Shown here: piece after piece, positions 11,313 through 22,724 of the stretch
How positions within the stretch are numbered: the stretch's first letter is position 1
Layout of the letters: each line of letters starts with the position of its first letter
DNA from: Nymphaea colorata
Taxonomy: Eukaryota; Streptophyta; Magnoliopsida; Nymphaeales; Nymphaeaceae
Direction of reading: 5' to 3'
Assembly: GCF_008831285.2 (NCBI RefSeq)
Contig: NC_045143.1
Span: forward strand, 1,895,503 to 1,959,502
DNA length: 64,000 bases
Notes under the pieces: model-generated
Databases searched by the model: none
What the model was told of the DNA's origin: nothing
Seen by the model: the letters and a program-made list of their open reading frames with translations, nothing else
Made by a program: the position numbers and the translations under genes

Positions 11313-11462
11313 GGGGGTGTTTGGCATCAGCAACACACTGTTACTTCTCATGAATCTGCTTCAAAAAGGGGGCAGAACCACAGAACAGTGTGTCCCATTA
11401 TTTCATGAATATGTTCTATTCTTTTTAGAGATTCATCATTGTTACTGTTAACAAACAGCCCT
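11313..11462. mobile_element. Tourist-like MITE candidate, ~150 bp
   Basis: The left end reads GGGGTGTTTGGCATC. The right end, reverse-complemented, reads GGGCTGTTTGTTAACAG. The ends agree over GGG-TGTTTG and have the shape of PIF/Harbinger (Tourist) terminal repeats. The expected 3-bp TTA/TAA duplication is not preserved on the left side, so this remains a candidate. It is non-coding. Confidence 0.35.
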
Positions 11463-12474
11463 TAAATCTAACTCTTAGAACCGCTGCTGAAAAGATATCT
11501 CTTCACTTAGATAAGCGTTGAGTACTCAAAAGACCATGCTGGAGGAGGTCAATGTTCAAAACCCAGGATGTACATGTCTCCTGTGTATAATCTGGTACAG
11601 ATTTGCTTAGCTCCTGCCTGTCAGTTGGTGAAAGAGAAACAAAGAAAACTTGGAGGACTTGAGGCTTTGGAAGTACTTTAGTTGTTTGGAAATTGGTAGC
11701 AGGTAAAGTACTGCTAGACTTCCTCTTTCCTTGCCATCTGCCACCTTTGCAAGGAAAGTGACTGCAGTCTTATAAAAGGAGAAGTGACAAGTATGGCAGA
11801 TTAAAATATAGCGCGCCGGGATAATAAAAAGGATCTTAAGTTCTATTCTAACGTGCAGTTTTGGACTGCTATACAGGAGGTAATCGATGTTTGGGAGGTA
11901 GGATTGAGATGGATCTACTTAAGAGCGAAGTTTTCAGGAGCTAGACCAGATAAGGTAACAGTAGATTTCTCCGCAACTCTCCGTCTAAAGAGCAGTTGAG
12001 CAGCTCCTTTCTGCCTCTGATTTGAAATTCCATCACCATCTTTATATCCCAAATTCACACTTTAAGACAACCCAAAAAAAGAAAAGTTGGCAGGTGAAAA
12101 GCATTAAGTATTCATCACATCCTTATCTCCTTTCCCATTTATGCCTTGCAAACAGAGCTCGAGGCCTATGTAAAGCCTTGTTGGTGGCTGCTTGAAACCT
12201 GATAGCTACCCCCTCTCGCTGAATTTGCATACAAATACAAATTCTTCAGCAGATACTTCTAAAACCCTTGGCGGCTCTAGCCTTTTCAAATGCAGAAAAT
12301 CCACGCAACTACCAGTTCCCAAACAAAGCTTATAACAACTGCTGGGATTTGTCATGTTCAAGGTGCCAAAGTATTGCTGCACAAATGGGATTGCAGGAGT
12401 ACTACCCACTTCGGTGCATGCCCTGCAGGAACCGCGGGCTGCCAAACAATGTGCAACACCTAGTAGCTCTCATC

Positions 12475-12643
12475 CAGTGGTGGTGCTAGAAAAATTTTCC
12501 TGAAAGGGGCACCCTTCACCTATTTTCATATCCGAAAGGACGCACATATACATAACAGAACAAAATATTTAATGATACTAATTTGAAAATAAAGAACCTT
12601 GAGGGGCTGATGTGGGTAACTGCCATATGTGGCTCCACCTCTG
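12475..12643. mobile_element. hAT-type MITE, 169 bp, with 8-bp target duplication
   Basis: The left terminus is CAGTGGTGGTGCTAG and the right terminus, reverse-complemented, is CAGAGGTGGAGCCAC (11 of 15 identical). The octamer CTCTCATC occurs immediately on both sides (12467–12474 and 12644–12651) and is identical. An 8-bp duplication together with CAG-starting terminal repeats is diagnostic of the hAT superfamily. The interior is AT-rich and non-coding, so movement would have depended on a transposase supplied elsewhere. The perfect duplication suggests a fairly young insertion. Confidence 0.78.
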
Positions 12644-13597
12644 CTCTCATCACACACCTTAGAGGACGTTTGAATGGCCTGGAACACTGCAGAACAGAAC
12701 ATACTGCTCCGTTGTACCAAAAGGCGACACAAGTGTCGGACACATGACGCTGATGTAACACCAACATGGCCTTTGAATTCACAAAGTGTTGAAAACTGTT
12801 CTAATAATCCATGTACATCCTTGTCTGCAACTGGACTAAGATATGCCAAGGTCAAGTTGAAGGGAAGGGACATGAGTGCACAACTGGGCCCGATACAACC
12901 TTCCAGTACAAACCTAAAACTTGGTTCCTGGCCAGAACTCAAACGCCAGTAGTTTCTTTGTGCTTCCTAAAGATTCCCCACAGATGTGAAACCTACAAGC
13001 CGCAAAAAAGAACTGTGGGTGTTCATTCTTGGATAACTATAGTTTTTCCACTGGGGCCTGCTCTGATAATGTATGTGAAATTCAAGATTCTTATGTGACT
13101 TTCGATTCCATGAACCAACATGCACACTACTTTTCAGCAAGTTGGGGAAGCTAGGCATCTTTTTTCTGTGAACTGGGTCATTTCAAAGTCGATGCAGGGG
13201 CAATTGGGTAATGTTGTTACAAGAAAGAGGACTTGCTACCTTACAAATAATGGCATTTTCTGCTAAATTACAGGAAAACCTTGTGCTGCCACAGCTCCAT
13301 AGAAACTGCTTCTTTTGTCTTCTTTCTTTATATAGGTATGTAGCAACAGACAAATCAAAGGAGAGGCGCAGAAAGATAAGTCAATAAATTGAGCAACACC
13401 AACTCGAGGAAGAAGGGTACAGGAGATGCGCATGTGGGTATAAGCTCCCATTCTGTTCCTTTCTCCAGACCCTTCTCTCTCCCCCCCTCTCTGCGCACCC
13501 TTTGCTATCCTCTCCGTCTTGGAAGTTATCTGCCTGAAGGTGCAGAGAGGGGATTAAATTCCCTCGTCTGGGCTTGGCCGCTAACCAGGAAAAGAAA

Positions 13598-15093
13598 ATG
13601 GTGGGTGTCATTTTGTTTGAAAGATATTTGGGTTCTTTCTTTTGTTAAGCTCTGTACCTGAAGATTTGAGGTATATCTTGTAGGAAGAAGCACAAGTCTC
13701 AGAAAAGTGGGAAGGATATGTGGACTGGAGGAGCAGGCCCGCATATAGATCACGCCATGGAGGCATGCTGGCTGCATCCTTCGTTCTCGGTACCCCTTCT
13801 GCGCTCACCAGTTTTCTTTTTCCATTCTTGACGCTGAAAAGAAAGTGGTTTCTTTTTTTATTTTCTTTTTTGATGTTCTTCTTGCTTGACAACTAGACTC
13901 TCGAAATTTTCGTTCATGGCCTTTTTGTCTCCCAGCCGTGATCGGTACCAGTCGAATACTTTAAGTTTTTAAAGGTGTTCGATGATCAGCTCAATGGACC
14001 CTGTTTTTCAGACGCCATTTTTTGTGGGCAGCGTCTGCTTCTTCTTTTGTGTTGTTCATAGTACAAAAGAACGCAGTATGCAAAAGTTTTATTTGTTTTT
14101 TGTTTCCTTCTCATACTGAGATCTTCTGCTTTGACTTCACTGCAATTAAATACAATATAACCAGAAAGCAATTAAAGGAAGACCGCAAGTTGTTGGTTTT
14201 TATCTACTTTTAGCCGCAGTAGAGGTCACATAGAACTAGATTCGACATGGTTTCCGTTTGTTTTCATCTGAAAACATGAATCAGGGAGGAGAAAACGAAG
14301 AAAGGGAAAAGAAGAAGAAAAGGAAAGGAACATGGTTCGGTGGCTTCTCTTGTTTATCGATTTCGTGGGGCGAGTTTTTCATTTTCTTTTATTTTTCGGA
14401 CTTTATTGATCTGTCCCCTTCTTGGAAAGATTAGTTGCTCGAGTGTCTTCTTTTCTCTTTTTCCTGTTGCTGTTTGTATTTGCGCATATATTGAAAAAAT
14501 CAATCATGGTGGGTGTCCTTGGGTGCATGCAGTTGTGGAGGTGCTGGAGAATCTGGCGTTTCTGGCGAACGCTAGCAACCTCGTGATGTACATGGTGAAG
14601 TTCATGCACTTCGAGCCGGCGAAGGCGGCGAACGCCGTCACCAACTTCATGGGCACCGCCTTCCTCCTCGCCCTCCTCGGCGGCTTCCTCTCCGATGCCT
14701 TCCTGACCACTTATCACACCTACCTTTTGAGCGCCCTCGTGGAGTTCTGTGTAAGTCTTCCTCTTCTCCTCTCTTTGTTTTCTTTTTCTTTAGCCGTGAT
14801 AAGCGCCCGTTCCTTTCCCCCTCTCTCCCTCCCTCTTTTCGTTGGTTCATTTCCTGTACTGCTATTGATTAGATGACCGCATCTTCCTTGTCAAGAAAAT
14901 ATCAAACCACTCATTATCTGTATCTCATATGATTCCTTTTCTTCTTCTCCCCTACCATGGTTCTACTTCAATGACAACGTATTCACCACATCTTCCATGT
15001 CCAACTGGTTGCGAAGGTTACCTCTCATTCACCACGGTTTTGCAACATATCTATCTGGTTGCTAAAGTTACCTCTCTCAAGTATCAACAAACG

Positions 15094-15126
<33 letters not shown>

Positions 15127-15323
15127 CCTCTCTTTTTCTGAAACCTTAACACATGACGCCCTTTATTCCTTTTCCAAAGTACTGAGTTGCCGGCCACAAG
15201 TCCCCCAGGTAACCAAGTCAAGTAACACATGATTAGCTGCGGCTAAAGTTTCCGAAGAGAGAAATTGAAATTTGCAAATGATCCGTTATCCTAAGCTGCT
15301 ACTAAAGTGGGTGGTAGTTCGAA

Positions 15324-15358
<35 letters not shown>

Positions 15359-18222
15359 AGTTTATTGAAGATATTATCATAAGGGTAGTCATTTTCACTG
15401 TGGATGTGATCCTTTTAGAGGGGCTATCATCAGAATAAAGTGCAGGGTTTGAGAGGTGATAGTGGTTTTCTAATCATCGAGACCAGCCAAAGACCATGCC
15501 TTCTCTAAGGCAGCTTTCTGCCTTTATTTTCATTTTAGGAGGAGGGCTGCGGCAGGGGCTAAATTGCGAAACCCTCTTACGTAGGGCTGCTTTTGTCATT
15601 ATTGGAGAATTTTTTTACGCTCAGCGTTGCCCGTGATGTGCGTACGGGTTGTAGCCTTTTTGTCATGTGAAAAAGTTTGCGTCTCAATCCCATGAGAGGG
15701 AGAAGACAGCAGGCAGTAGGCCTCCTTTCTTTGAACTTTTGAAAATGACATGAATTGCCCCTACAGTGGAAGTTTTTGACACTGCCGTTGCTTTACCGTG
15801 GGAGGGTATTTAGGTGACCGAGGGTACCCTTAGGTGTCCTAAGCACCTTTCTTTCCAATTTCTCTTTTCTGGGTCTTTTTCAATTTGATAAAATAAGGCT
15901 GGTTGACCTTCCATTGTAGATCTCCAAAAGACCAGTCTGTTCACTTCTTTTTCTTTTTTTTTCAATTCGCTTTCTCTGGTTTCTCAAGGTTCCTGTGAAG
16001 TATAATATTGGTCTTTGACCTTTTTTTTTTTCCTTCTAATCCAATTGACATGGACAACTCTCTAGCTCCATGAATAAGGGAAAAAAAACACATAAAACAT
16101 CTGCAGATCACTTTCAAAATCTTCAACATAGTTCATATCTTGTGGCAGATGTTGTGAATCAGTCAGCATCTGCTTTCTTTTTGGTTTACAAATTTCTCTG
16201 AATTCTTGATGGCCTTGTTTTCTTTAGGTGCATATTTGAGATCTTGTTTGGATATCATTCAAACAGTTGATATGTCATTTTGTCTGCATCCTCTTGTTTT
16301 ATATGATTTTAACTCCTTGTTTCTTACCTGTAGAAGTGCATGTGTTTGCAGAAGTTAGGAATTCGCTGTTAGAAAGTTACGCAGAGACGGATGTCAATGG
16401 TTTGGGCATTGTGTGTGATCTGAACCAAATCTAAATGCAATTAGACGAATGCCATAAAAAATTAAATCTTCAATCTGACTAGCAATCAAATTTGAATTAG
16501 ATATGAAAGATCACATCCAGCTTTGAACTTTTTACAGTGAAAATTGTCACGAGTGTGGAACTGTTAGCACAACAGATCAAATGTACTTGAAACTCTTTAA
16601 AAACTTTGAATTGTCTCTTTACCCTTGTGATTGTTGGTGCCATCTATTCAACTGCAGGCCCAAGCAACCAAATGCAATTTTACTGACCTGGTAGAGTACT
16701 TGCATGCAGGGTCTTGTACTGCTTACGGTGCAGGCACGTCTGCCGTCCTTGCGGCCGCCGCCCTGCCACCCGGCGGATCCAAAGAGCCAATGCCAAGCGG
16801 CCGGCGGCAAGGAGCTCGCGGCACTGTTCAGTGGGCTCTATCTGGTCGCCCTAGGGGTTGGGGGCATCAAGGGCAGCCTGCCCTCTCATGGGGCGCACCA
16901 GTTCGATGAAAATGACAAGCAAGGGAGGAAGCAGAGGTCCACCTTCTTCAACTACTTTGTCTTCTGCCTTTCCTGTGGGGGGCTGATTGCAGTCACCTTT
17001 GTGGTGTGGGTGGAGGACAACAAAGGCTGGCAGTGGGGCTTTGGGATCTCTACCCTAAGCATCCTCCTCTCTGTACCGGTTTTCCTTGCCGGTTCTAGGC
17101 TGTATCGGAATAGGATACCGGACGGCAGCCCCTTGACCACAATAGCAAAGGTGAGAGCGACTCGCTGTCGTCCGATTCGAGCAACGTGAGACGTACCAGT
17201 CCGAGCGCCTAACCTTTCTTCGTTCCGAACAGGTTATTCTCGGTGCAATCTTCAGCTGCAAAGGGGACAACGCGGTCACCAACAGTCCGGGGCCGTACGA
17301 GATGCAGAGTTGCAACTCGCCGACGGATGGAAAGGGGGACGAACTGGACCGAGAGAAGACAAGGTGCCAAAGCGATACGATGGCCCTAACCGACTCGATC
17401 CGGTTCCTGAACCGGGCGACTCTCGCTAGATTCCCCATCCCGGCGTCCACCGCCGGCGAGGTCGAAGACGTGAAGTCGGTTGTCCGGATCGTCCCCATAT
17501 TCGCGTCCACCATCATGCTCAACTGCTGCCTGGCCCAGTTGTCCACCTTTTCTGTCCAGCAGGCGGCCACCATGGACACCCGAATCGGCCGTCTGCGGGT
17601 CCCGCCGGCGTCGCTGCCAATTTTCCCCGTCGTCTTCATCATGGTCCTGGCCCCGCTGTACGACCACGTCATCGTGCCCCTGGCCCGCCGTCTCACCGGG
17701 TCCGAGTCCGGAATCTCCCACCTCCGGCGCATTGGCACCGGCCTCGTCCTCTCGATCATCGCCATGGCGGCCGCGGCGCTCGTCGAGGTGCACCGCAAGC
17801 GCGTGGCCCGCCGCCTGGGGCTGCTGGATACCAGCGGGCCGCTGCCGGAGACCTTCCTGTGGATCGCAATCCAGTACCTGTTCCTGGGGTCCGCGGACCT
17901 GTTCACGCTGGCAGGGCTGCTGGAGTTCTTCTTCACCGAGGCGCCGGAAAGCATGCGGTCGCTTGCCACCTCGCTGTCGTGGGCGTCGCTGGCCGTCGGC
18001 TACTACCTCAGCTCTGTGCTGGTCTCCATCATCAACAGCGCAACCGGCGGCTCCGGCCGGACCCCGTGGCTGGCTGGCAAGAGCATCAACCACTTCCACC
18101 TGGAGAGGTTCTACTGGCTAATGTGCGCGCTGAGCGCCACCAACTTCCTGCACTTCCTCTTCTGGGCAGTCCGCTACAGATACAAGCGCGCGATTCATCA
18201 GCGTAGTGGAGGAGGCAAATAA
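13598..18222 (+). CDS. NPF4: NPF4-type nitrate/peptide-family transporter, 585 aa
   Basis: A proton-coupled major-facilitator protein of the NRT1/PTR (NPF) family. Exons are 13598–13600 (ATG only), 13684–13789, 14533–14750, 16710–17150 and 17233–18222; all junctions are GT–AG and in phase. The N-terminus MEEAQVSEKW…YVDWRSRPAY, then RHGGMLAASFVL, NLAFLANASNLV, GGIKGSLPSHG and FGISTLSILLSVP, are hallmarks of clade NPF4. Characterised Arabidopsis NPF4 members import abscisic acid, gibberellin or nitrate at the plasma membrane; the substrate here cannot be read from sequence. Twelve membrane helices are expected, with a long hydrophilic central loop at about residues 260–320. The helix-1 proton-coupling motif ExxER is changed: E39-V-L-E42-N43. 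Length is normal. GC content is high in exons 3 and 5. The start is chosen because only an 83-bp intron directly after ATG restores the expected N-terminus; the upstream frame is closed by TAG. Confidence 0.93.
15096..15355. repeat. (CT)n and (AT)n microsatellites in NPF intron 3
   Basis: A (CT)n run lies at about 15096–15124 and an (AT)n run at about 15326–15355. Both sit inside the 1,959-bp third intron of the NPF gene and are away from its splice sites. Confidence 0.85.
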
Positions 18223-18679
18223 AATCAAAACTCATGAGTAAAGAGATCCAGAACTCCATGGAAATGGAAGCCGTTGGTGCTGTAGCTTCTGAACTTTGTT
18301 GCTTGGGGGAGGTTGCTTATTTTGTGATTTGTGGATCCTCTCAATGGGGTGAAGGCACCACATTCTCATGCTACATAGCAGCAGCAACTTATTAGCTAGT
18401 TTTGTAAAATTATTGATTTTATTAGAAATGATAATGGTTTTCGTACTACATAGCAGCAGCTAACAAGTTGAAATTTCTCTCTTTTGTTGTTTCTTGTTGC
18501 TTTGTGACTTCTTGTCACAATTTTTGCTATTGATTTTCTTAGTTGTTCTTTTTTTCTATTCACACTTTTTATTGTGGGTATTGTATATTTTGTCTTTTTG
18601 TTTTTGTTTTTGCGGCTTATTTTTGTATCTAGGAGACTTTTTGTTTTCAAATTTTGTTATATATTTTCTATTTTATCGG

Positions 18680-18680
<1 letters not shown>

Positions 18681-18714
<34 letters not shown>
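18681..18714. repeat. (TA)17 microsatellite
   Basis: An uninterrupted TA dinucleotide run of 34 bp, downstream of the NPF gene. Confidence 0.95.
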
Positions 18715-18722
<8 letters not shown>

Positions 18723-21492
18723 GAGTGCGTGTTAGAGAGAGAGCACGTACGAGTGCATCTGATGAGTGATGAGGCCAAGGTGCTCGACTAATTTGGTATG
18801 ATATTAGAGGTGCTGTCGAAATGCAGGACCCTTGCGCTTTTGGGACCATTAACATGTGAACTTTCCATGTTAAAAAGCTGCTCACGCGTTGAAAGCAAGC
18901 CACTAATTGTTGAAAATTTTATAAGAATGAACGGCGTAGATCACATCTGCATAGATGAATTTACTGAAAAAACGACGGGAGAGAGAGAGCCCATCAAATG
19001 GGAATATGTATTAAGCCAAAAAGTTGGGTGACAAGTTGTCACCAATTTTACAAAATCTGTCCAAGGAAACATAAAAAGAAGAGGATAAAGAAAGGTTAGT
19101 CGGCAGCGGGGGGCATTCAATCTTGAGGGCAAGGTAGACATCGTCTCTGTGTCATAAAAGAGAGAGAGAGAGAGATGGTAGCTCTAGGATGAGATTTTTA
19201 TCAGCTTTTTCTACTTTTGCTAGTTGCAAAAGACAATTTGGTTAATTAGGTGTGTACTTTGGTACACGAAAGTGAGAGTTCCATAGCTCCCATCTTTTAC
19301 CAGGGAAGCCTACATAGTTGCCACCTACCTGCCGATATTAATGGATTAAATACATTTGACTACAACCCCAATATGAAATGGTTGATCCGCATGCGTCTGG
19401 TACGGTAACTAAATCTCATTACCTGTAGAATTCAGATCAAATATGCAATTTCACAAGCGAGTTGAGATTCAAGTCTAATAACCGACTGGATATATGTACG
19501 TCAGATGTGTTGTTAGGCAAATGTCAATTTTATTTTAAAGAATCTGAATTTGAGTTTGAATCTGATTATGATTAAGTTAAATTCATTAATTGTTGGTTGG
19601 GCTGGAAGAATATTTGATTTTACTGCCTCGAAACCCCCACTCTTTTCCTCATCTTTCAAGGTATCAAACTGCTTTCAGTGTCTTAAGGTGACACCCTGTT
19701 ATGTTATTTAAATTGATGCTTGCTGCATTGCACCAACCTCCTTGAAGATAAAGCCAGTAATTATTGAACCCATACTCAAAAACAAGCCATTGCATCCCCA
19801 ACTTCATGACAAATGAAATCAACTTTATGACATATAAGTCACTCCTGCCAGACTAGCCAAAACCATGGCAGACATCAATAAATAGCCATTTGAGAAGTTT
19901 TGACGCATGGATCACAAACCCCCAACTGTTCATCTACTTATGTCAAAAACAGTATCCCAATTATATATATAAATGGCCCTCACTTTCAGCACCATATATG
20001 CTCCCCACTCCCACCATGTCCAACATAATCCCATTCATGCACCAAGTTAAGGCTTCCACCTGCCTCCTTACAATGAGTATGGTCGCCACAAACAGTGTTT
20101 GAATTCAATGTACGCCAAAAAGGAAATGATCAACAGAATCTTCCTGCTCAATCAATCTCTCTTTTATTTGAGATTCGAGATCTGATGCGCCATACCGGCG
20201 GTCCACGCCCCAACAATGTAAAACTGCACAGGCGGCCTCCTCGACCGCCATGGAAAGCAACAGGCTCCTTTGCCTGTTCATAGATTAATGACGAATCAAA
20301 GTTATGAAAGATCAGTTGGGGTGCCAATTCGATGATTTCGATCAATTATATATCCTGAAAGAGAGAACGCACCAATGGCCGAACCAGAATCGCTCGGTGA
20401 CGGGAAAACTTTTCTGCTTTAAACAAAAGAAAAAGTGAGAGTTTAAGCTAAGAACGAAAGGTGTGATAAGAACTGCGAGAAAGGAGCAAGGAAATCGTTT
20501 TATGCCACTAATTCATGAAAAGTCGCAACTTTTGATCCTAGGAAACTAGTGATGTTACCTTAAAGACCGACTATAGTACCATTTGCTTTGGCCAATTATT
20601 GGGCTTCGGGCAACCGCATTTTTTTGTTGCTGAATCAACTGATCACATGTAGGCAATGCCCATTGTGCAATCAGCTGGAATGGAACCTTTCAATTACAGG
20701 TAACATGTCTCTTGGCTAGCTCAGCTCCTCAAGTGGATGCTTACATACATACATGCATGCATATATACATAAGTATGTGGCAAATGCATGCCTAGCTACA
20801 CAAGCATATGCACACTTGCTTGCATTTCAGCACATGTAAAAGGAACTGCAACAGTTTGTGCCTGTTGGGAGGACGCATGGGTGGTTTTCTGAGTTGAGGT
20901 CGCCTGATATTTTATGAAACTTCATATATGGATTCTATTTAAGCACTTACCCAACATTAGTGTTGTGGTAATCGATATCCTGACAAAGAAATGAATGGTA
21001 TATGCCCTTGTATCAATGAAAAATGAAGGCGTTAAGAACGACCGGACCTACAATCCTTGTATCTTCCATATAGTGATAGGTCGCGTCCAAGTACAGAGTT
21101 TTGATGACAAGGTTTCCACCGACGACTGGATCGAACACTTTGTCAAAGATACAAGAGATATGGGGCATAAAGTGGCATAGTCCTTTGTGCTGAAAAGGAA
21201 CCATCGATGTGGAAATGATCGAGGATTGAAATTGTTTTTTATATGGTTTTTCTAACATTTACCAATTTTTGTGTATGTGTATGTGTGTGGAGAATTGCGG
21301 CTCTCATCACCCAACTTACTTTGATGAGGGTCATTTGGTCCATCTTAATGGGTGGTTGAGAGAGGAGGAAAAGATGATGGATGTTTTTGTCATTTAATAT
21401 TAATTCATATCTTTTTTTCATTGTTTTTTTCATTGCTCCTCCTTATGAATGAACGGGTGATTGTAGATAGCAAGAATCACCATTCAATCACT

Positions 21493-21495
<3 letters not shown>

Positions 21496-21564
<69 letters not shown>
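21496..21564. repeat. (AT)n microsatellite, 69 bp
   Basis: The longest uninterrupted AT dinucleotide run in the window, about 34 units. Its length may be imprecise because such tracts are error-prone in sequencing and assembly. Confidence 0.95.
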
Positions 21565-21565
<1 letters not shown>

Positions 21566-22063
21566 CAATGGTTATATGTCAAATCAACAAACGCTGGATG
21601 CTGGAGATGCCATGGCGTAACATTTAAGAGCTTATGTATCATTCTCTAGTTAATAGTGAAAAGGACAAGAATCGACTCTTCTATTAAGGTACCCCTCTGC
21701 GTGAGGGTATCTGCAGACCAGGGTTAGAAGGTTGCGTCTTGGACCTGCGCACCTAAGGCATATGTGTAGCTAAATGGCACCGAGAAGGGAAAACCTGGTC
21801 GCTGGAAACGTCATCTTCATGAGGGAAACTGCTTCCTGGAAAAGTATGTCGTAGACCGGAACCTGTTTCTCATCACTTAAGAAACTTCATTTCCACATTC
21901 GTTAAGAAGGTTTTACTTGCAATAACGGTATTCTGATAAGTTTTGCAAAAGTGGTAACATTGTTCTTTTCCCAAGTTTTCCAATGTGAATGTGCTGCTTT
22001 GTTTGTCGCATCTACTTTGCTTAGAGTCATCAACCGCAGAGTCCACCAGTTTGTGACTCTCTA

Positions 22064-22115
22064 GCATACGTATTCAAGGGATCTTCAAGGCATACGTATT
22101 CAAGGGATCTTCAAG
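22064..22115. repeat. 26-bp perfect tandem duplication
   Basis: The unit beginning GCATACGTATTCAAGGGATC occurs twice head to tail (22064–22089 and 22090–22115) with no mismatch. Confidence 0.95.
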
Positions 22116-22341
22116 GAATGAAGTTAATCTTCTTTAGTTAAATTTGCATTTTTCTGTTTAGTTTTCCTGGTTTCTGCAAAGGTAATAGATTTCGGATTCT
22201 AAAACGTGCCGCATCATCGGCCTATATTATACACTATAAAGAAAAGGTTTAAGAGACAGAAAACTAAAGCCATTTATTATTACTATTTCATTTCACAACG
22301 TGTGGGTGACACATGGGCCAATACTCCTAAGAGGCTACTTA

Positions 22342-22509
22342 GTAGTTTCCTGTATGAGAGCCGAAGCCCGTATCGGGCCGACTAGGGAGACTATATCTTT
22401 GACTCGGTACTGCACTCCCCACCCTTAACTCAAGAGCATAATGACCATTGGAATCAAAGTGGCAATGCGGGTACGACTCCCCGCCAATCTGCTGAGCCCC
22501 TTAATGGGG
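22342..22509. mobile_element. GC-rich structured insert flanked by 15-bp direct repeats
   Basis: CTAAGAGGCTACTTA occurs at 22327–22341 and again at 22510–22524, resembling a retroposon-length target duplication. The enclosed 168 bp are richer in GC than their surroundings. Three perfect hairpins occur in or at the edge of the insert: GCCCG-TAT-CGGGC (22366–22378), GCGGG…CCCGC (22467–22484), and AGCCCC-TTAAT-GGGGCT (22495–22511, the last two bases inside the second repeat). On the minus strand the left part GGGGCTCAGCAGATTGG resembles a pol III box A. On the plus strand GGTACGACTCC resembles a box B. No complete tRNA could be folded, and no family is recognised. Confidence 0.45.
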
Positions 22510-22620
22510 CTAAGAGGCTACTTAATAAGAAGAATATTGTGTTCTGAGAAGAAGACATGTTCTTAAGTAACACGCATTCAAAGGACACAATGTTTTTGTT
22601 TTAGAAGAAAACATGGTACG

Positions 22621-22664
22621 CTTATGTTAATTGTTTTACTGGCTTATGTTAATTGTTTTACTGG
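22621..22664. repeat. 22-bp perfect tandem duplication
   Basis: The unit beginning CTTATGTTAATTGTTTTACT is present twice head to tail (22621–22642, 22643–22664) without mismatch. Confidence 0.95.
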
Positions 22665-22680
22665 TAAATCTAAAAGTAAC

Positions 22681-22724
22681 AATTGTAATATTAACATTAT
22701 GCAATTGTAATATTAACATTATGC
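22681..22724. repeat. 22-bp perfect tandem duplication, second locus
   Basis: The unit beginning AATTGTAATATTAACATTAT is present twice head to tail (22681–22702, 22703–22724), only 16 bp after a different 22-bp duplication. Confidence 0.95.

Larger units (their letters stand above)
9498..13597. other. Intergenic region upstream of the NPF gene, with MITEs
   Basis: No gene was recognised. About 9850–10170 is rich in degenerate GATTTGAATC-like words on both strands. A Tourist-like element (11313–11462) and a hAT MITE (12475–12643) are listed separately. A TATATAG at about 13328–13336 lies some 265 bp before the NPF start codon and is a candidate TATA box for that gene. Confidence 0.5.

Noticed and set aside
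17055-17969. 304-codon minus-strand open frame, plus a 237-codon frame at 17386–18099 and a 213-codon plus-strand frame at 17480–18121
   Set aside because: All are antisense or frame-shifted shadows of the GC-rich last NPF exons; their residue make-up is Arg/Ala/Gly/Ser-rich with no domain.
22440-22490. Possible tRNA gene (box B-like GGTACGACTCC, AGAGC nearby)
   Set aside because: D and anticodon stems do not pair and the acceptor stem is missing; treated as part of a structured insert.
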